Part shown: positions 1-11,813 of the stretch, piece by piece
Layout of the letters: each line of letters opens with the position of its first letter
Numbering within the stretch: the stretch's first letter is position 1
From: Membranipora membranacea
Taxonomy: Eukaryota; Bryozoa; Gymnolaemata; Cheilostomatida; Membraniporidae
Direction of reading: 5' to 3'
Assembly (NCBI GenBank): GCA_914767715.1
Contig: OU612066.1
Coordinates: 27,440,283-27,504,282 of the forward strand
Length of the DNA stretch: 64,000 bases
The notes under the pieces: generated by a model
The model's input: the letters and a program-made list of their open reading frames with translations, nothing else
Told to the model about the DNA's origin: nothing
Database searches by the model: none
Translations under genes and position numbers: made by a program

Positions 1-1147
1 AGGAAACCTATAACTAAATGGTAAGAGAGCCACTCAATAGCCTGAAATCCTCAACTCATACGGATCTCTCTTCATAGGTTCTTCAATCTTCAGCGCAGAA
101 ACCTCGCATGGAGCCAAGGCCAAGACCTCTATGCATAATAGGAAGGTTGCTGTATATATGCTAGAAATAAGTCAGTTGGAATTTGTATAGAGAAATGCTA
201 TAATTTATACAAAAATACTAGGGCAAAACATCAACAATGCCACTAAAGATTGATTGCCATAGAAGAACATAGAAAGTGTTTTAAATACGGACCAATGAAA
301 ATAAAATAAAAGCATCAAGGAAGGTAAAATGACTCCCCATACTCATAGACGAATATCAAACATGCACATACGTTTTTATTGGAAAAGTGTTTTTCTAAAA
401 CACGTTGATGTTTAAAAAATGTTGCTCAAAAGGACATAGGTTACTACATAATATTTACACGGAAAATACACAAGATAGGTCAGCACTCTTTTAAATGCAC
501 AAATGAATAAGTTATGATACTGATTTGCTAATTGCAGATAATATGTGTTCATGGTTTAGGTCCAACGGTAAAAGAGAAAACTGCATAAAACTTTGCAAAA
601 TTCATGATTTTGTAGATTATCTTCTCATGAACCAAGTGGGGACAACACTATAAATACGTGGATATATTTGTTGATAAGATGTTGATGCCAGCATAACTTT
701 AGTTCGCCTCATGTTAAACAATTTTATAATGAGTCACACCGGCATAACATTGATTGGGAAGTTGGGACATGCAGTTTGAGAGTCAATCCAGTTTAGTATG
801 ATGCTCTATTGTCAATACGATGCAAGGCATTCAAAGCAACACTGAACTACGTCACACACTTTGCACTCAAGTCAGTTCATTTTGCCAGCAAATTTAAGGA
901 GTGAAACTCCCTAATTTTATGAACATGTTCACTTCCAACATGATGCAGCTTATTTCTCGGATTCGTTCAAACATAGTAGCATCCAGCCAAAACTACCCAT
1001 TTAATTTGATTGGCTTAGAAATATTTGAAATTAAAAATATATACAAGTATGCCATCGTAACAAAAATAGATTGCTTTGGTCATATAACCTGAGTGATTGC
1101 CTACATAGTCTGAGGAAGAGACCTCTCTCTCATCAACGGATACTCAC
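1..1147. other. Intron, 3' side of the locus
   Basis: AT-rich intronic sequence running off the window. No exon with usable splice sites and family similarity was found; short frames here are chance. Confidence 0.6.
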
Positions 1148-1386
1148 ACTTGACTTTCCATTGCTGGACGTTGAAACTGATTTTGTTTTTCTGCTTCTCA
1201 GGCTATCAAACAGTGAAGACTTCCGCTGTACTGGTAGTGTGTTGCCTGTTGATGAATTTTTTTCAGGCGCAGAAAGAAAATTAGAGTCAATAGGATCGCC
1301 TGTTGATTTGGTTCGGCTATGTGAAGGTCGTGTGCAGTCAAGCGTATCTAACCCTGATTTCTGGTATGCTATCGGTGATTGAAGTG
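1148..1386 (-). CDS. trio: trio exon 29: linker after PH2
   Basis: The exon is 239 nt, two-base entry, exit phase 0. The acceptor is CAATTTTACAG|CA and the donor AGT|GTGAGT. Joined to exon 28 it gives FLRALQSPIAYQK, matching Trio FLNALTSPIEYQR. The rest is Ser/Lys-rich linker ending VSTSSNGKSS. The gene continues below position 1. Residues 1436-1515. Confidence 0.92.
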
Positions 1387-1702
1387 CTGTAAAATTGAGA
1401 AACAAGCCTTGTAATTGCTGACAGTCTCCCTAATAATTATATAACCATTCAGTTAATTATAATTCTCCTATGAGGTTTGTGAAGCCCAATGCTGGGGGGG
1501 GGACTCCCCTTGTATTTTACTAAAGATTGAAGATTGAAGTTGGAGAAAAGCTTTGGTTAGTTTGAGTGAAACGTGAAGAGAAGATTTCCATTTTGAAGCG
1601 AAATTGTAGCTAAGATCAACTTCATTTACTAATAAACTTTTGCCCAATGGTTTTAGGTTTTAGGTTCAGTTTTATGTCCAGTCAATCGGTCGTTTTGAAA
1701 TG

Positions 1703-1708
1703 TTTATT
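1703..1708 (-). terminator. AATAAA polyadenylation hexamer after alternative stop
   Basis: TTTATT on the plus strand reads AATAAA on the minus strand, 76 nt after the read-through stop. Such hexamers are common by chance in AT-rich DNA. Confidence 0.25.
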
Positions 1709-1783
1709 CTGAAGATGACAGCTTTGTGTGCAGGTAGCTTCAATGTGGTGTCTCCAAACTAATGCCAACTAATCGGCAAAATG

Positions 1784-2002
1784 TTATAGACTGTGACCAA
1801 GATTAGTCGGTCTTTGAAGCTCACCTCTGAGGAAATTGCCTTGCATATCTAGCATAGAAGTGATTTGATCGGTCCACTGTTCTTTTTGTTCAGGGTTACT
1901 AGTCTGTATATATACTGTAAGGTAATTGCCAGGGGTCTTATCTACCAGCTTAAATACTAGCGGGTGGTCAGCTACATCCTCCTCCAGTGACATCTTATTC
2001 AC
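1784..2002 (-). CDS. trio: trio exon 28 read-through form with stop (alternative C-terminus)
   Basis: If the exon 28 donor is not used, translation adds GELQRPTNLGHSL and stops at TAA 1786-1784. An AATAAA lies 76 nt further on the minus strand (1708-1703). This would end the protein right after GEF2. It may be just an unspliced intron; there is no expression evidence in the sequence. Confidence 0.3.
   Translation of the reverse strand: MNKMSLEEDVADHPLVFKLVDKTPGNYLTVYIQTSNPEQKEQWTDQITSMLDMQGNFLRGELQRPTNLGHSL
1825..2002 (-). CDS. trio: trio exon 28: PH2, C-terminal part
   Basis: The exon is 178 nt, phase 0 in and phase 1 out. The acceptor is GTATTTTAG|GTG and the donor AGAG|GTGAGC. The peptide includes QWTDQITSMLDMQGNFLR, the PH2 terminal helix (Trio TWIHEINQILENQRNFLN). 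The frame continues past the donor to a TAA at 1786-1784, giving a possible alternative end. Splicing to exon 29 restores the conserved ALQSPIAYQ. Confidence 0.95.
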
Positions 2003-2419
2003 CTAAAATACAAAATTAGTGGTTAACAATAAAGTGCAGTGTGAAACCTTTGGATCCTAGGCTGCTAAGCTGCACGTCAAAGACACCAAAAAATACTTGT
2101 GATATCAAAGATATTAAAATACTGTTAAAATCAAAGATACTAAATCGCTGATGATTGGTGATATGGTACAAACTTCTTAATTATCACTTTTGTTCTCTTA
2201 CAAGGTCAACCATTTATTTATGACCTTTACATGTGGTGGAAAATATCAATAATCACTTACTACACGTTTCATGTGTGAATAACTAGATCTTTGATGTCAT
2301 GATGACTGTAATTAAGGGTTAGGCTGACCATCCATATCTGTTTAAAACAGAGAGAGGACATCACACATCAAACAAACTTTCATCAACAGAATTCAACTTC
2401 TACTTCATCGCATACTCAC

Positions 2420-2614
2420 TTTGATCGCATGTTTGAACACGTAGTGATCCAGGGTGTGTGGGTTTTTACTCTCTATCACCTCACTGAATATGATAATCTG
2501 CTCAAAGAGGAATATCCTTCTGCCTTTAAACTTGAGGTCCGGTTTGTTTGGATTCTGTTCGGCTATCGGTAGGTTATCTTGCAGTAGTAGTTTCCCTTGG
2601 GCCGTCAGCTTACC
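2420..2614 (-). CDS. trio: trio exon 27: PH2, N-terminal strands
   Basis: This exon has 65 codons, phase 0 to 0. The acceptor is CATTTCAG|GGT and the donor AAA|GTGAGT. The peptide GKLTAQGKLLLQDNL then RRIFLFEQIIIFSE matches Trio GKIVAQGKLLLQDTF and RRIFLFEQIVIFSE. Residues 1312-1376. Confidence 0.98.
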
Positions 2615-2943
2615 CTGAAATGATGAAATTCTGTGAATAACGATGAAGTGCTTGCACCTAATATGGTCTGATGTTCAAACCTGACGGCTAACCAATATCA
2701 GATTTGAAGCCTATTAGGTCACAACTGATAACTGTTGTTTAGTATGGAGGAGTTTTAAAAAACCAGTCTGCAAAAGTTAATTAACACATTTTCATTTCTT
2801 ATGGGACAAGATTTAACCAAAAAAGTTACCAAATGATCACTTCCCAGACCAATGAAATCTTTCCAGAGATTGATCAGATCTCCCTAGTAATGTTAAGTTT
2901 AAGCTGCATTGTGGTACTTAATCGCATTGACCCTAATACTCAC

Positions 2944-3165
2944 ATCAAATCCTTGGAGTCGTCCGACGTTCATCATATCATTAGCAGCTTTAGGTACGAC
3001 ATGCATCACCCTGATGGCACATTCCAGCGAGTCGTACGACTCTCCGGAGCGCTTTGTGTATTTGAGAATATCTTTTAGAAGTAGCTGATATTTCATGATT
3101 CTCTGTACAGGTTTTATTAGCAGGTCTGTCAGCTGTAGTCTGTGTTTCAGTGTTTGTTTTATCTC
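2944..3165 (-). CDS. trio: trio exon 26: DH2 conserved region 3 and last helix
   Basis: This exon has 74 codons, phase 0 to 0. The acceptor is CTTTACAG|GAG and the donor GAT|GTGAGT. It carries [20 protein letters not shown] and [14 protein letters not shown], near-identical to Trio GEF2. Residues 1238-1311. Confidence 0.99.
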
Positions 3166-3386
3166 CTGTAAAGAATATAGAAGGTATTATTTAGAAGTTG
3201 CCTGCTTGTTTCACAAGGGGAGATAATTCATGATATTTCCCTGAATTTTAGAAATGCTCTCCCATTACATTATCCAATAGACCGTTTTTCTTATGCCTTC
3301 CATTTGATCACTTTCAAAGTTTTTCTCTGTCTCAAACCAGTTACCTCTCCTATGAAACCAGTTGGGCACAACACAGGTATACTTAC

Positions 3387-3476
3387 GCCAAATACTGTAT
3401 CGATATATTCTGCTACGATGAACTCTGACTTTGGTTTGTTTTCACAGTACTTTACATACATATATAACCTTCTCTC
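3387..3476 (-). CDS. trio: trio exon 25: DH2
   Basis: This exon has 30 codons, phase 0 to 0. The acceptor is CTTTCCAG|GAG and the donor GGC|GTAAGT. The peptide [20 protein letters not shown] matches Trio [20 protein letters not shown]. Residues 1208-1237. Confidence 0.98.
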
Positions 3477-3880
3477 CTGGAAAGTAATAAAAACGAAGTG
3501 ATCAGATATGGATATCCAGAGCAAGCAGGATAAAAACCTGTAAACACCCAACATTCTAAATAAGGCAATTCGACATCTGCCCACAGTGTAACTTTGGCCT
3601 GGGAATCGCCAAGGAATCAAGTCTATTATGCCTCCATTGCTTGGCTACTGCCCATGGAGATCTCAGTTTTGGGACTTACTGAACTATTTTTGATTAGATT
3701 AACCTAGTCTGCCATAGCATTCATTGTAAACTTCAACACTAAGGAGCAACCATCAGATTGTTAGGATGATAATGAGGTTTTCAGTCCTGTGAATGAACTA
3801 TTAGCAGTTCGCTCGGTGCATTCTAGCAGCAATAAAAACAGTGTAAATCGATTTCAAGTGATTAATATTATTATACTTAC

Positions 3881-3950
3881 ATATCTTTTGAATAACAAGC
3901 CGAGGCCTTGAGCATCATTCATACATTTCTCTACTTCAGGAAGGAATGTT
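3881..3950 (-). CDS. trio: trio exon 24: DH2
   Basis: The exon is 70 nt, one-base entry, exit phase 0. The acceptor is CTGTTTTAG|A and the donor TAT|GTAAGT. The peptide FLPEVEKCMNDAQGLGLLFK follows Trio FLGELEKCLEDPEKLGSLFV. Residues 1184-1207. Confidence 0.95.
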
Positions 3951-4747
3951 CTAAAACAGCAGAGAACAAGATGGGTTATTATTTTATTTAATTTTTAACT
4001 TTATTGGCATGATTTTCATTCGATGAGAATGTTTTTCAAAAACAGCCATTGAGAAAAAAGGGAAAAAACAATGAAGACAACAAATGAAGAAAAAGGTAAT
4101 ATGTTTGAATGATTTATGATTGATGATTGGACATAAATTATATTCTGTTGAAATTAGATGCTAGTGTATTCTCGAAAAAGTTATTAATTGAAGCTGGATG
4201 TTTTTCAGAATGAAATTGCGCAAAAAATTAAAACATAACTGTCATTATATTTGAAAAAAGATCATAACATAGTTTCTGCGTGATATAAAATGTGTACTGA
4301 AGATATGTTATCATGTGGATCAAGGGAAGGACAAGTTTTATTTACAAAAAATCATGTTTCTAAGCTGAAATGCAGACTATTTATTGCCTATTGAAGAGTT
4401 GACAAACCAGCGGAAATAAATAGAGTGTTTTGCCGGGGATTAAAAGGGTGTTGCTAGTTTTGCTTCCCAGCTGTATTTTTCCTGGGAAAACTATTGATTG
4501 ATTGGTTGGTTTGATTTCAACACTGTCTGTTGCTATTTTGATCACTGATGTTGTGGGCTTGAATAATGTTGTCTTGGCATTAATTTTGATGTCATGACAA
4601 TGAGATTTTAATGACATATATGCCAATATTTTCTTTTTCATAACCAGTTCAAAACAAAGACTTTATAAAAGTTCAGCTGCGCAGTTTAGTTTAATGGCAT
4701 ATTTCAGAGAGAGAAAACCCCTAATTACTGTCTAATGGGGTGGGCGT

Positions 4748-4800
4748 TAGTCTGAGCCCCCCAGACTTTAGCCCACCGCCTGACGACCCCCCCCCTGGCG
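4748..4800 (+). repeat. Poly-C module, copy 1
   Basis: Contains GTCTGAGCCCCCCAGACTTT, then a nine-C run. The same 20-mer occurs inverted at 9078-9138, and a degenerate form at 56204-56251. Confidence 0.7.
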
Positions 4801-5081
4801 TATAAACCACGTAATCACCATGTGCCTGGTTTTGAGAGCAATAGCTGTTACTAGATCATCCAGTATACAAATATTAAATCTCATAAGAAAACTTTACAAT
4901 GCCAGTAAAGATTAGTCTGGAGATATCACTGAGTTTTACGACCATGACCTTGGCCTGGGGTGGCAATGAGCTTGTGGTGGATATTTATTGAGATGTGGGA
5001 TCAAATTGAAACCCTTTAGAAATCAATATACAGTAAAACAGGTTAATCCCGTATCTTGAGAAGTGCAAATCATCATTCTTA

Positions 5082-5890
5082 TGTTGCAACCATAGACTTA
5101 AGGTAGAGGCATGGGGGGGGGCACTGCATACCATTTTTCTCCAAATCGCGCACCACAGAATGCCGAACCTTAAATTAGCTGTTTTGGGCATTCTGTGGTG
5201 CGAAATCCGAGGAAAACTGATACGCAGTGCCATTTTCTTTTGGCATTTCTTATTTGTACTATGCTCATTCAAAGCGGCTTCGTATGTGAGAATTTTCAAA
5301 AATACTTTTTCTGAGCTAAGAAATGGTCATTTTGACAGCATGTTTGGCGTTATGGAAAAAAATGACCCCAAATGAATCTATCTTTGACTGTCTCTGCTGA
5401 TCTTGATAAAATTTTTATATTGCTGAAAATTCGAGTGTGTGTCATTTAATCAGTCCTCCAGTGGAAAATAGCAACAAATTTGGTTATTACTTTTCAAATC
5501 TATCTCAAATCGATGCTTAAAACTTCACATTATTTCATCAAATTTAAAAAATCAAACATGACGTGACGCAAAAAGCTTGCTTGGGCTCATCATATATTAT
5601 TTTAAACCAAAAGTAAGGATGAACTATATCTCTGAGAATAAATATAACCTGTTTTGAAATTTCTAGCAATCAAATTAGCTCAGCCATTCACTTTGCAAAA
5701 AACAGCCTTTTTGGACTCATTTCCTTGATAAAATGACGCAACGTCATCCAATCAAATTTTTGATGATCTGTTAGCGATCAGTAGCTCTGCAGCTTTCCAA
5801 CAGTGTATAGAAAGTTGATATTTGCCCCCCCCCCCCGTGTCTCTACCTTAATATACTATATACTTGTATATTAAGTCTATGGTTGCAACA
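5082..5890. mobile_element. Non-autonomous DNA-transposon-like element with terminal inverted repeats
   Basis: The left end begins TGTTGCAACCATAGACTTAA and goes on AGGTAGAGGCATG plus nine G. The right end is its reverse complement: a C12 run, GTGTCTCTACCTTAA, an AT-rich insertion, then TTAAGTCTATGGTTGCAACA. There is also an internal inverted pair around 5146-5206 (CGCACCACAGAATGCC / GGCATTCTGTGGTGCG). No transposase frame is present, so it would need a partner. The target-site duplication is not clear. Confidence 0.7.
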
Positions 5891-6262
5891 AGCAGTTTGA
5901 CTAAGTTTTTGCCCATTCCAGACTAGCATCAGAATGGGCGTTTTCTAAAGTTGGCCATTATTACAAATTCTGCTAAATGGGAGGCGATCACATCTGCACA
6001 CCACAATGGTGTAATTCTAAACTGGCTGTGATAAATTCCTAGACTATATATCACAATTTTTAGTCACATCTTAGTTTATTTAAATTTTAGATAAGTAGGA
6101 ACCCAAGCAATGTGCAAACCTAACACAACCGCAATAAAAAACGCCAGCTGTAAACAATCAGTGCAAAGAATTCTCAGCATGTCTGTATCTTAACGGTTAG
6201 ATAAGATACAAATGCATGGTATATTCTTTCTTACTAAAAGTAAAGTAAAGTAAGAAACTTAC

Positions 6263-6366
6263 TCTCTGTGAAAGTCGTAGATCTGATGGATATTTCCAAA
6301 TACGATTTTATCTTTGCCAATTAGGTCTTCAGGTAACTCCATAGTTTTGATCATCTCGATATATCC
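6263..6366 (-). CDS. trio: trio exon 23: DH2
   Basis: The exon is 104 nt, phase 0 in and phase 2 out. The acceptor is CTCCACAG|GGA and the donor GAGA|GTAAGT. The peptide contains GKDKIVFGNIHQIYDFHR, matching Trio GKDKIVFGNIHQIYDWHR. Residues 1150-1183. Confidence 0.98.
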
Positions 6367-7409
6367 CTGTGGAGTGAAAATAAAACAAGGTGTTAATAAC
6401 CTCATGAAGATGCTCTGCATGTAATGTCTAAGTAGAACATAGATATATATATTTATAGATCAGATGTTTTATGGGATAGGTGTGAAAAGGCTTCCTAGTA
6501 CAGCTTATCTTTTTATAGCTGTAACCTTCATTACCACTGTTAAATAATTATAGGATAATTAGCTGCTGTTCTTACTCTAAGATAGGGAGCCTTGCCTCCA
6601 CTCTATCAATATTCACCATTACAATTGGGCCATGATTTCTCCTGCTAGATATTGAAGCTCTTTAATACATTCAAATGGGCAGTTATTTTTCTTGGAAAAA
6701 GAGGTTAATGTGTTGGTTGCCGATAATGTTTGATATCAATCTCCAACACAAGTTGTGAGGATATAAACCTATTGATCCATGTAATATAACATCAGATTAG
6801 TAGTGTTGTGGTCTCTGTGGTCATTGTTCAAAGTTTAAAAATTTGGTGAAATCATGTTTTAAGCCATTCTGAACTCTCAAATATTGATGGTGCAGTTATT
6901 GTTTACCCAGCTTCCTCGGCTAGATTGAATATTGCTTAAATTGATCTGGCAAATTTTCTAGTTTTGGAGTAGTTTATGTGCTTGATTTGGAGCAAATCAG
7001 TTTTGTATTAATCATTCACTTAGCAGCGCCATGATATGAGTCATCCACGTCGGTCATTCACATAGATCAGATCTAGTTCAGGTCTATCCATGGAGGAGAG
7101 CAAACCCGCTAGCTGGGATATGTGTGAATCAAAGTATGACTGCTACCGGGTTGTAAACTTTTCTAACCGCTGATTCAACAGTTTCCATCAGTACAGTTGC
7201 AGCTATCCCAGTAAAAACAATTATTCACAAAAGCTCTCATTTACAAATCAGACAGAAGGCAATCAAATAAAAAACTGGTTTTACAAACCACTGGAATTTT
7301 GAGACAGATTTTAATTAAAAATTCATAGATGAAAGAAAAACAGGACCCGGTCCAGGAGAGGTGCGGCATAGTGATCAGGGTATTTGCACATGCTATGTTG
7401 TTGTCTCAC
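6367..7409. other. Intron between trio exons 22 and 23
   Basis: A 1.0-kb AT-rich intron with no recognisable element. Confidence 0.7.
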
Positions 7410-7476
7410 CTCGACAATTTTAGATAAATCATCCACATAGTCTTTTTCTGTCTCTAGTAGTTCCATCAGAACAAAT
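7410..7476 (-). CDS. trio: trio exon 22: DH2 conserved region 1
   Basis: The exon is 67 nt, one-base entry, exit phase 0. The acceptor is TTTTACAG|A and the donor GAG|GTGAGA. The peptide FVLMELLETEKDYVDDLSKI is a classical DH CR1 (Trio [20 protein letters not shown]). Residues 1127-1149. Confidence 0.96.
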
Positions 7477-7752
7477 CTGTAAAATTAACATCTTTATAGA
7501 TTTTCCTAACAGTGGTGTGTTAATTTTACTTCAATGAAAACGCAGCAGTCAATGTTTTTATCATAGACCCTGAAGTAAGCAGATACGAAGGATTCAATGT
7601 TTAATTTTCTCTTCTCAATATCTGTATCTCATATATTGTGTTGTTCAGAACACACATATCTGAAGCGAACACAATACAGTCCTCTCCTTTGGGGCGGAGA
7701 GATAGAAACAGTTCACTACAAGGGTATCACTACACAAGTTTGTATCACCTAC

Positions 7753-7811
7753 TTTCGTTTACGGCACGCTTCCTCTTGGATCTCCTCGATGGTTAGTTCT
7801 TTGCTTTCAGG
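7753..7811 (-). CDS. trio: trio exon 21: entry to DH2
   Basis: The exon is 59 nt, phase 0 in and phase 2 out. The acceptor is ATCTTGTAG|CCT and the donor GAAA|GTAGGT. The peptide PESKELTIEEIQEEACRKR corresponds to the Trio helix ending [16 protein letters not shown]. It is too short for an ORF search; the frame is fixed by exon 22. Confidence 0.85.
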
Positions 7812-9428
7812 CTACAAGATAATAAAAATATACCGTGACTCAACAATCAAACAGACGAAACCAACAGCTCACCAAGCACCTGCTGCTACTTGTCAAGCTG
7901 GCGGTGATTTGATGTTTAAGTAAACGCATACAGTGAAACCTTAGAATGTATCCCACAATGCAATAAACTAATGGAATCCCCAATTTGTGGAGAGCTCCAG
8001 TTGAACTATTTTGCTCCATAAATTAACAAAAGGGCCATAATGGTACAAATATTGGCAGGGAGAAGCAATTCGGGAATGTGAGTTGATTTTTACTCTCCTA
8101 TATTTTAATCCTTTCCTAGTTTTAATCAAATAATCCAATAATCTATAGATCAATCAACATGATATGCTCTAGAAAACTTTCGAGTTGATTGCTTTTTTAG
8201 TTGAAATTTATGTTCTACAACTTTGATTGAATCATTGACAAGAAAAAACAACATTGTTGTGACAAAACTACATAACTTTGGTAATGTAAAAATCAACAAT
8301 AACAAGTATAAATACCAGTCGTGTGGGAGATTGGAAAACAATGTCACCTAGTTTATGCAGCATATAAATCCAGGCCAAACGTTCTACTTTTAGTTTGTTT
8401 TGAGTCTCAGAAATAATATTTGCTCAAGAAAACATCCCTGTTTTCATATTGAATGGTATGCGCTGTACAGAGTGCTGACAGGTATTATTGGTATTTAATA
8501 CTAAGGTAAGTCATGGAAACCTAAGTAACGATGACATTACCAGTCAATCAACAACAAAAGACTCAATTAAGACAATGGCAACATCTTCTGACAGTAAAAA
8601 TGATTCATCGTTATTATTGTCAGAGCAATTGACCGGTGGCAACATTGGCAGATGACTTTAATGTTGCCTGAAAACACTAGTGATGGGGTACAGAATATCT
8701 TAGTCTACGCATTTTGCAGGATTTGCTTGGATTTTTCCTCTCATTACTTCTTCATTAATATTACTTCATATAGCCTAGGGTCCAATAATACACATTATAT
8801 GACCTTTTGTCAATGTCATGAATGACCGCCCTTATTCAAAATGAAAGAAATTCTGGCTGACATTTTCTTCACTACTTGGCAGTGAATATCTCTGCTCATG
8901 GGTATTGCCCAAACATGAGGCTACTTTTCCCAGAGTCTAACTGGAATACTCTCATACCTGGAGCAATATAGTAGGTGGTATGAATAGAAATCAATAGATA
9001 TTGCTGTTTTAGTGTTACCCTTGATTAACTTATAACACCTCAGAGCAGACAACTCCAGCAAGATCCTGCATTGTTCTCAGACTTTCCCTCGCCGGGGGGC
9101 TGTCGGGCGAGGGGCAAAAGTCTGGGGGGCTCAGACTAAGAATATCTTGGAACATCGCTAGAATTGAATGACATCCATACAACAATTCAACAACAAAATA
9201 CTCGAATAAGACAATGACAATTGAGTGATTCATCAGTATAATTGTGAGACCCTTGAGTTGACCAGTGGGCAGAACTTGAGTTGACAGACAATGTTTGAAA
9301 AAAACTATCGATGGCAGGGGAGGGACACCATATCACGGTCACGGAACATAATCAAAACAGAATGACATTCATAAATATTGTCTGGATGTCACAGTATTGC
9401 ATTGTGACACTATTGCATTATGCATTAC
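7812..9428. other. Intron between trio exons 20 and 21
   Basis: A 1.6-kb intron; the only recognised element is the inverted poly-C module copy at 9078-9138. Confidence 0.7.
9078..9138 (-). repeat. Poly-C module, copy 2 (inverted)
   Basis: The reverse complement contains GTCTGAGCCCCCCAGACTTT, then GCCC..CGCC.GAC..CCCCCC, the same order as copy 1. Its two ends also show short inverted AGACTTT / AAAGTCT. Confidence 0.7.
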
Positions 9429-9485
9429 CTCTTCATTAGGAGAGCTTCCAGCCTCATTACCATCTTCTATATTACAGTTCTCATC
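9429..9485 (-). CDS. trio: trio exon 20: acidic 19-residue linker
   Basis: This exon has 19 codons, phase 0 to 0. The acceptor is CTGTTTCAG|GAT and the donor GAG|GTAATG. The peptide DENCNIEDGNEAGSSPNEE is strongly acidic. Both splice sites are good and the phases fit; it has no recognisable homology and may be a cassette exon. Confidence 0.7.
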
Positions 9486-9572
9486 CTGAAACAGAGGACA
9501 GAGAAGGTTTACATGATGTGAAACAGGCGTATAATACAATTAGGCTAAATCAACTTAACAGTGAAACACAAT

Positions 9573-9690
9573 CCAAGTTTGTACCTGTACCCTGTAATCC
9601 ATTTGCCTGTATTCCAGTTTCCCCCTTCCAATGCGACGTGACCAGTGGATCGTTAGCAACTCCGAATGCAGGCAAACGGACCAAACTTGG
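9573..9690. repeat. Foldback repeat, copy A
   Basis: The outer arms are CCAAGTTTG and CCAAACTTGG, with inner arms TTTGCCTGTATTCCAGTT and AACTCCGAATGCAGGCAAA. The arms pair imperfectly. It shares TTTGCCTG-ATTC--AGTT and the ACGTG-CCAGTGG core with copy B at 11814-11912. Confidence 0.65.
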
Positions 9691-11813
9691 TCTAGTCCTG
9701 TACCCCAACCTCAGGCCGAAACATGCAAAACTTCCAACCAATCAGAGCCAACACATTGGCTACCAATAGAGGTCATCTATGGAAATTAATACACTCTAGC
9801 AGTTGGAGCAGAATTATTTGTGCAAAAGTGTTTGAATCCTAAAACACATCTCCTACTCCTTGCAGACACAGGTTTAACTTGATCACTATGGGATTTCCAG
9901 GTCCAAGATGCATTGTTGCAATGGCATTAATGTGCTCCAGTAACATAATACAGACAGCAACGGCAGACCAATTTTCTACTAGAGCACTTTTTCTGGAATC
10001 AATCTGGATTTTAACCTGAGATTGAAGGATTTACAAACATAACCCATCATTAACAATCACCAATCAATCATTAAATATGATGCCAACCTCATTTTTGGTA
10101 ACCAAATTGATGAAACAATCAATCAAGAGTGCTCTCAAAATGGGGCTCAAACCAACAAATCCTGTGGCATTTGCCCGGTTGTAAAATCCAAGCAGCCTGA
10201 ACCATTTTGCGCCATCACATCACCCTCAAAATTTGTATTAATTATTTTAATCGTATTTCTCATTATTTTTTGATACATTGATGAAATGAAATATACTCGA
10301 CCAGAGCGAGCGAAGCTTGATGCCTAGAATTATAGTATCCCAGTTGCTGATTATGTGTATAGCATAGTCGAAAAATAATATTGTTTCGACAAAGTTACAT
10401 TTCAAATCTATTACCACTGGTGAGAAAGCAACTCAACAAACCAGATCAAAAAGGTTTCTGCGGCTTCCGCACGCAGTATAAAAATCCCCATCTGCCTCTT
10501 TGAAAGAGAATAGCCGGCAAATGCGGGCAAGGGTATGTGGTACTACCCCACACAAGCCACATATCCAACAAACTTACATAGCTAGACAACACTTGGAGAT
10601 ATCTGTAAGCACTGTACAGTCTCCAGCAAACCATGGTTGAGTTTTCAGCCCTCATACCGAAGAGATGAACATTGAAACCTAACTGAAGGAGCAATCCTAT
10701 CCAAAGCTCTAGAGTGACTGCAGCTCAATTCAGAGCATCAAGTATTGTATGTCCATTTACTCTCAGCATAAAACCACAAATAGTGATTGAAGCTCTCAGC
10801 AATGCCAATGATTAATGTGTTTTCAGGTACGCTATACTCAACCCTAGATCTTAGAACATTTTTGCTTACAGCCTGGGTGGCTGGAGAAGCCACACATTAT
10901 TATTGTTTAGACTGTTGCACTTTATCTGACAACTGCTGAATATCCCATCAAATATCACACTGGCAGCTGCTAACAGCAACCAACAAGTAGAGAATTTTTG
11001 TGGCAGAGCAAAAAATTCAGGCAATAACACCTACCCTTAAGTAAGTAGTGCACTTACTCTGTATTCTAAGAGCTCATAATTTAAATACCGTTCCAGGGTA
11101 CTACCCTATCCCTATCTTGCTCACAAATCACATTCAAAGGAATGTTTCCCTATATTCACATCACTTCAAGCAGTAATTCCAAAAGTTATACAAATTGCCG
11201 TAGTTATTAAGGTCAACCAGGAAAGCAACCAAATACTTGCTAACCATTCCGGCCTCAGGGTTCTACCCGCAGGCATGGGTAATCATGTTTTGCTCACCAG
11301 TCATAGTCAAAAGAATATTTTACTTTTTCATTTTTCAAGTATTTAGTATCCTTGCCTTTTTGCACAGCACTTCCAGCAATAATTCAAAAAGGTATCAGCT
11401 GGACCTAACTATTGAAGTTGACCAGGAAAACAAGCAAATATTATATTATGTGTAATCGAAAGAAAAAATTTGATGGATGTTTAAATGAGGGATCAATTTA
11501 GCTCCCTGGATATAAATAACTTCATCATCACCATGAAAAGTTGTATAAATTGAGTAACACTTGCCTTAGACCTCACAAGCCTGAATTAACGATTAAATTT
11601 ATTTTTGGTGACACTTTAATCTGGAGATTTCCAGATTTCTGATTTTTATTCAATGCTGCTAACTGCAAAACCATGATAGAGTGTATTTTCACTCAAGTTC
11701 AACCTTATAGGACCACCAAGGTTTATCTCAGAATTACGAGACCTTAAAATGTATCGAGATTCGGATGAAGGGATAGCGTTCCTTGTCTGAATTATCTAGA
11801 CCAATTATGGTCA

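Larger units (their letters stand above)
3951..6262. other. Intron between trio exons 23 and 24, with inserted elements
   Basis: A 2.3-kb intron. It holds a copy of the poly-C module (4748-4800) and an 809-bp terminal-inverted-repeat element (5082-5890). The rest is plain AT-rich sequence. Confidence 0.7.
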
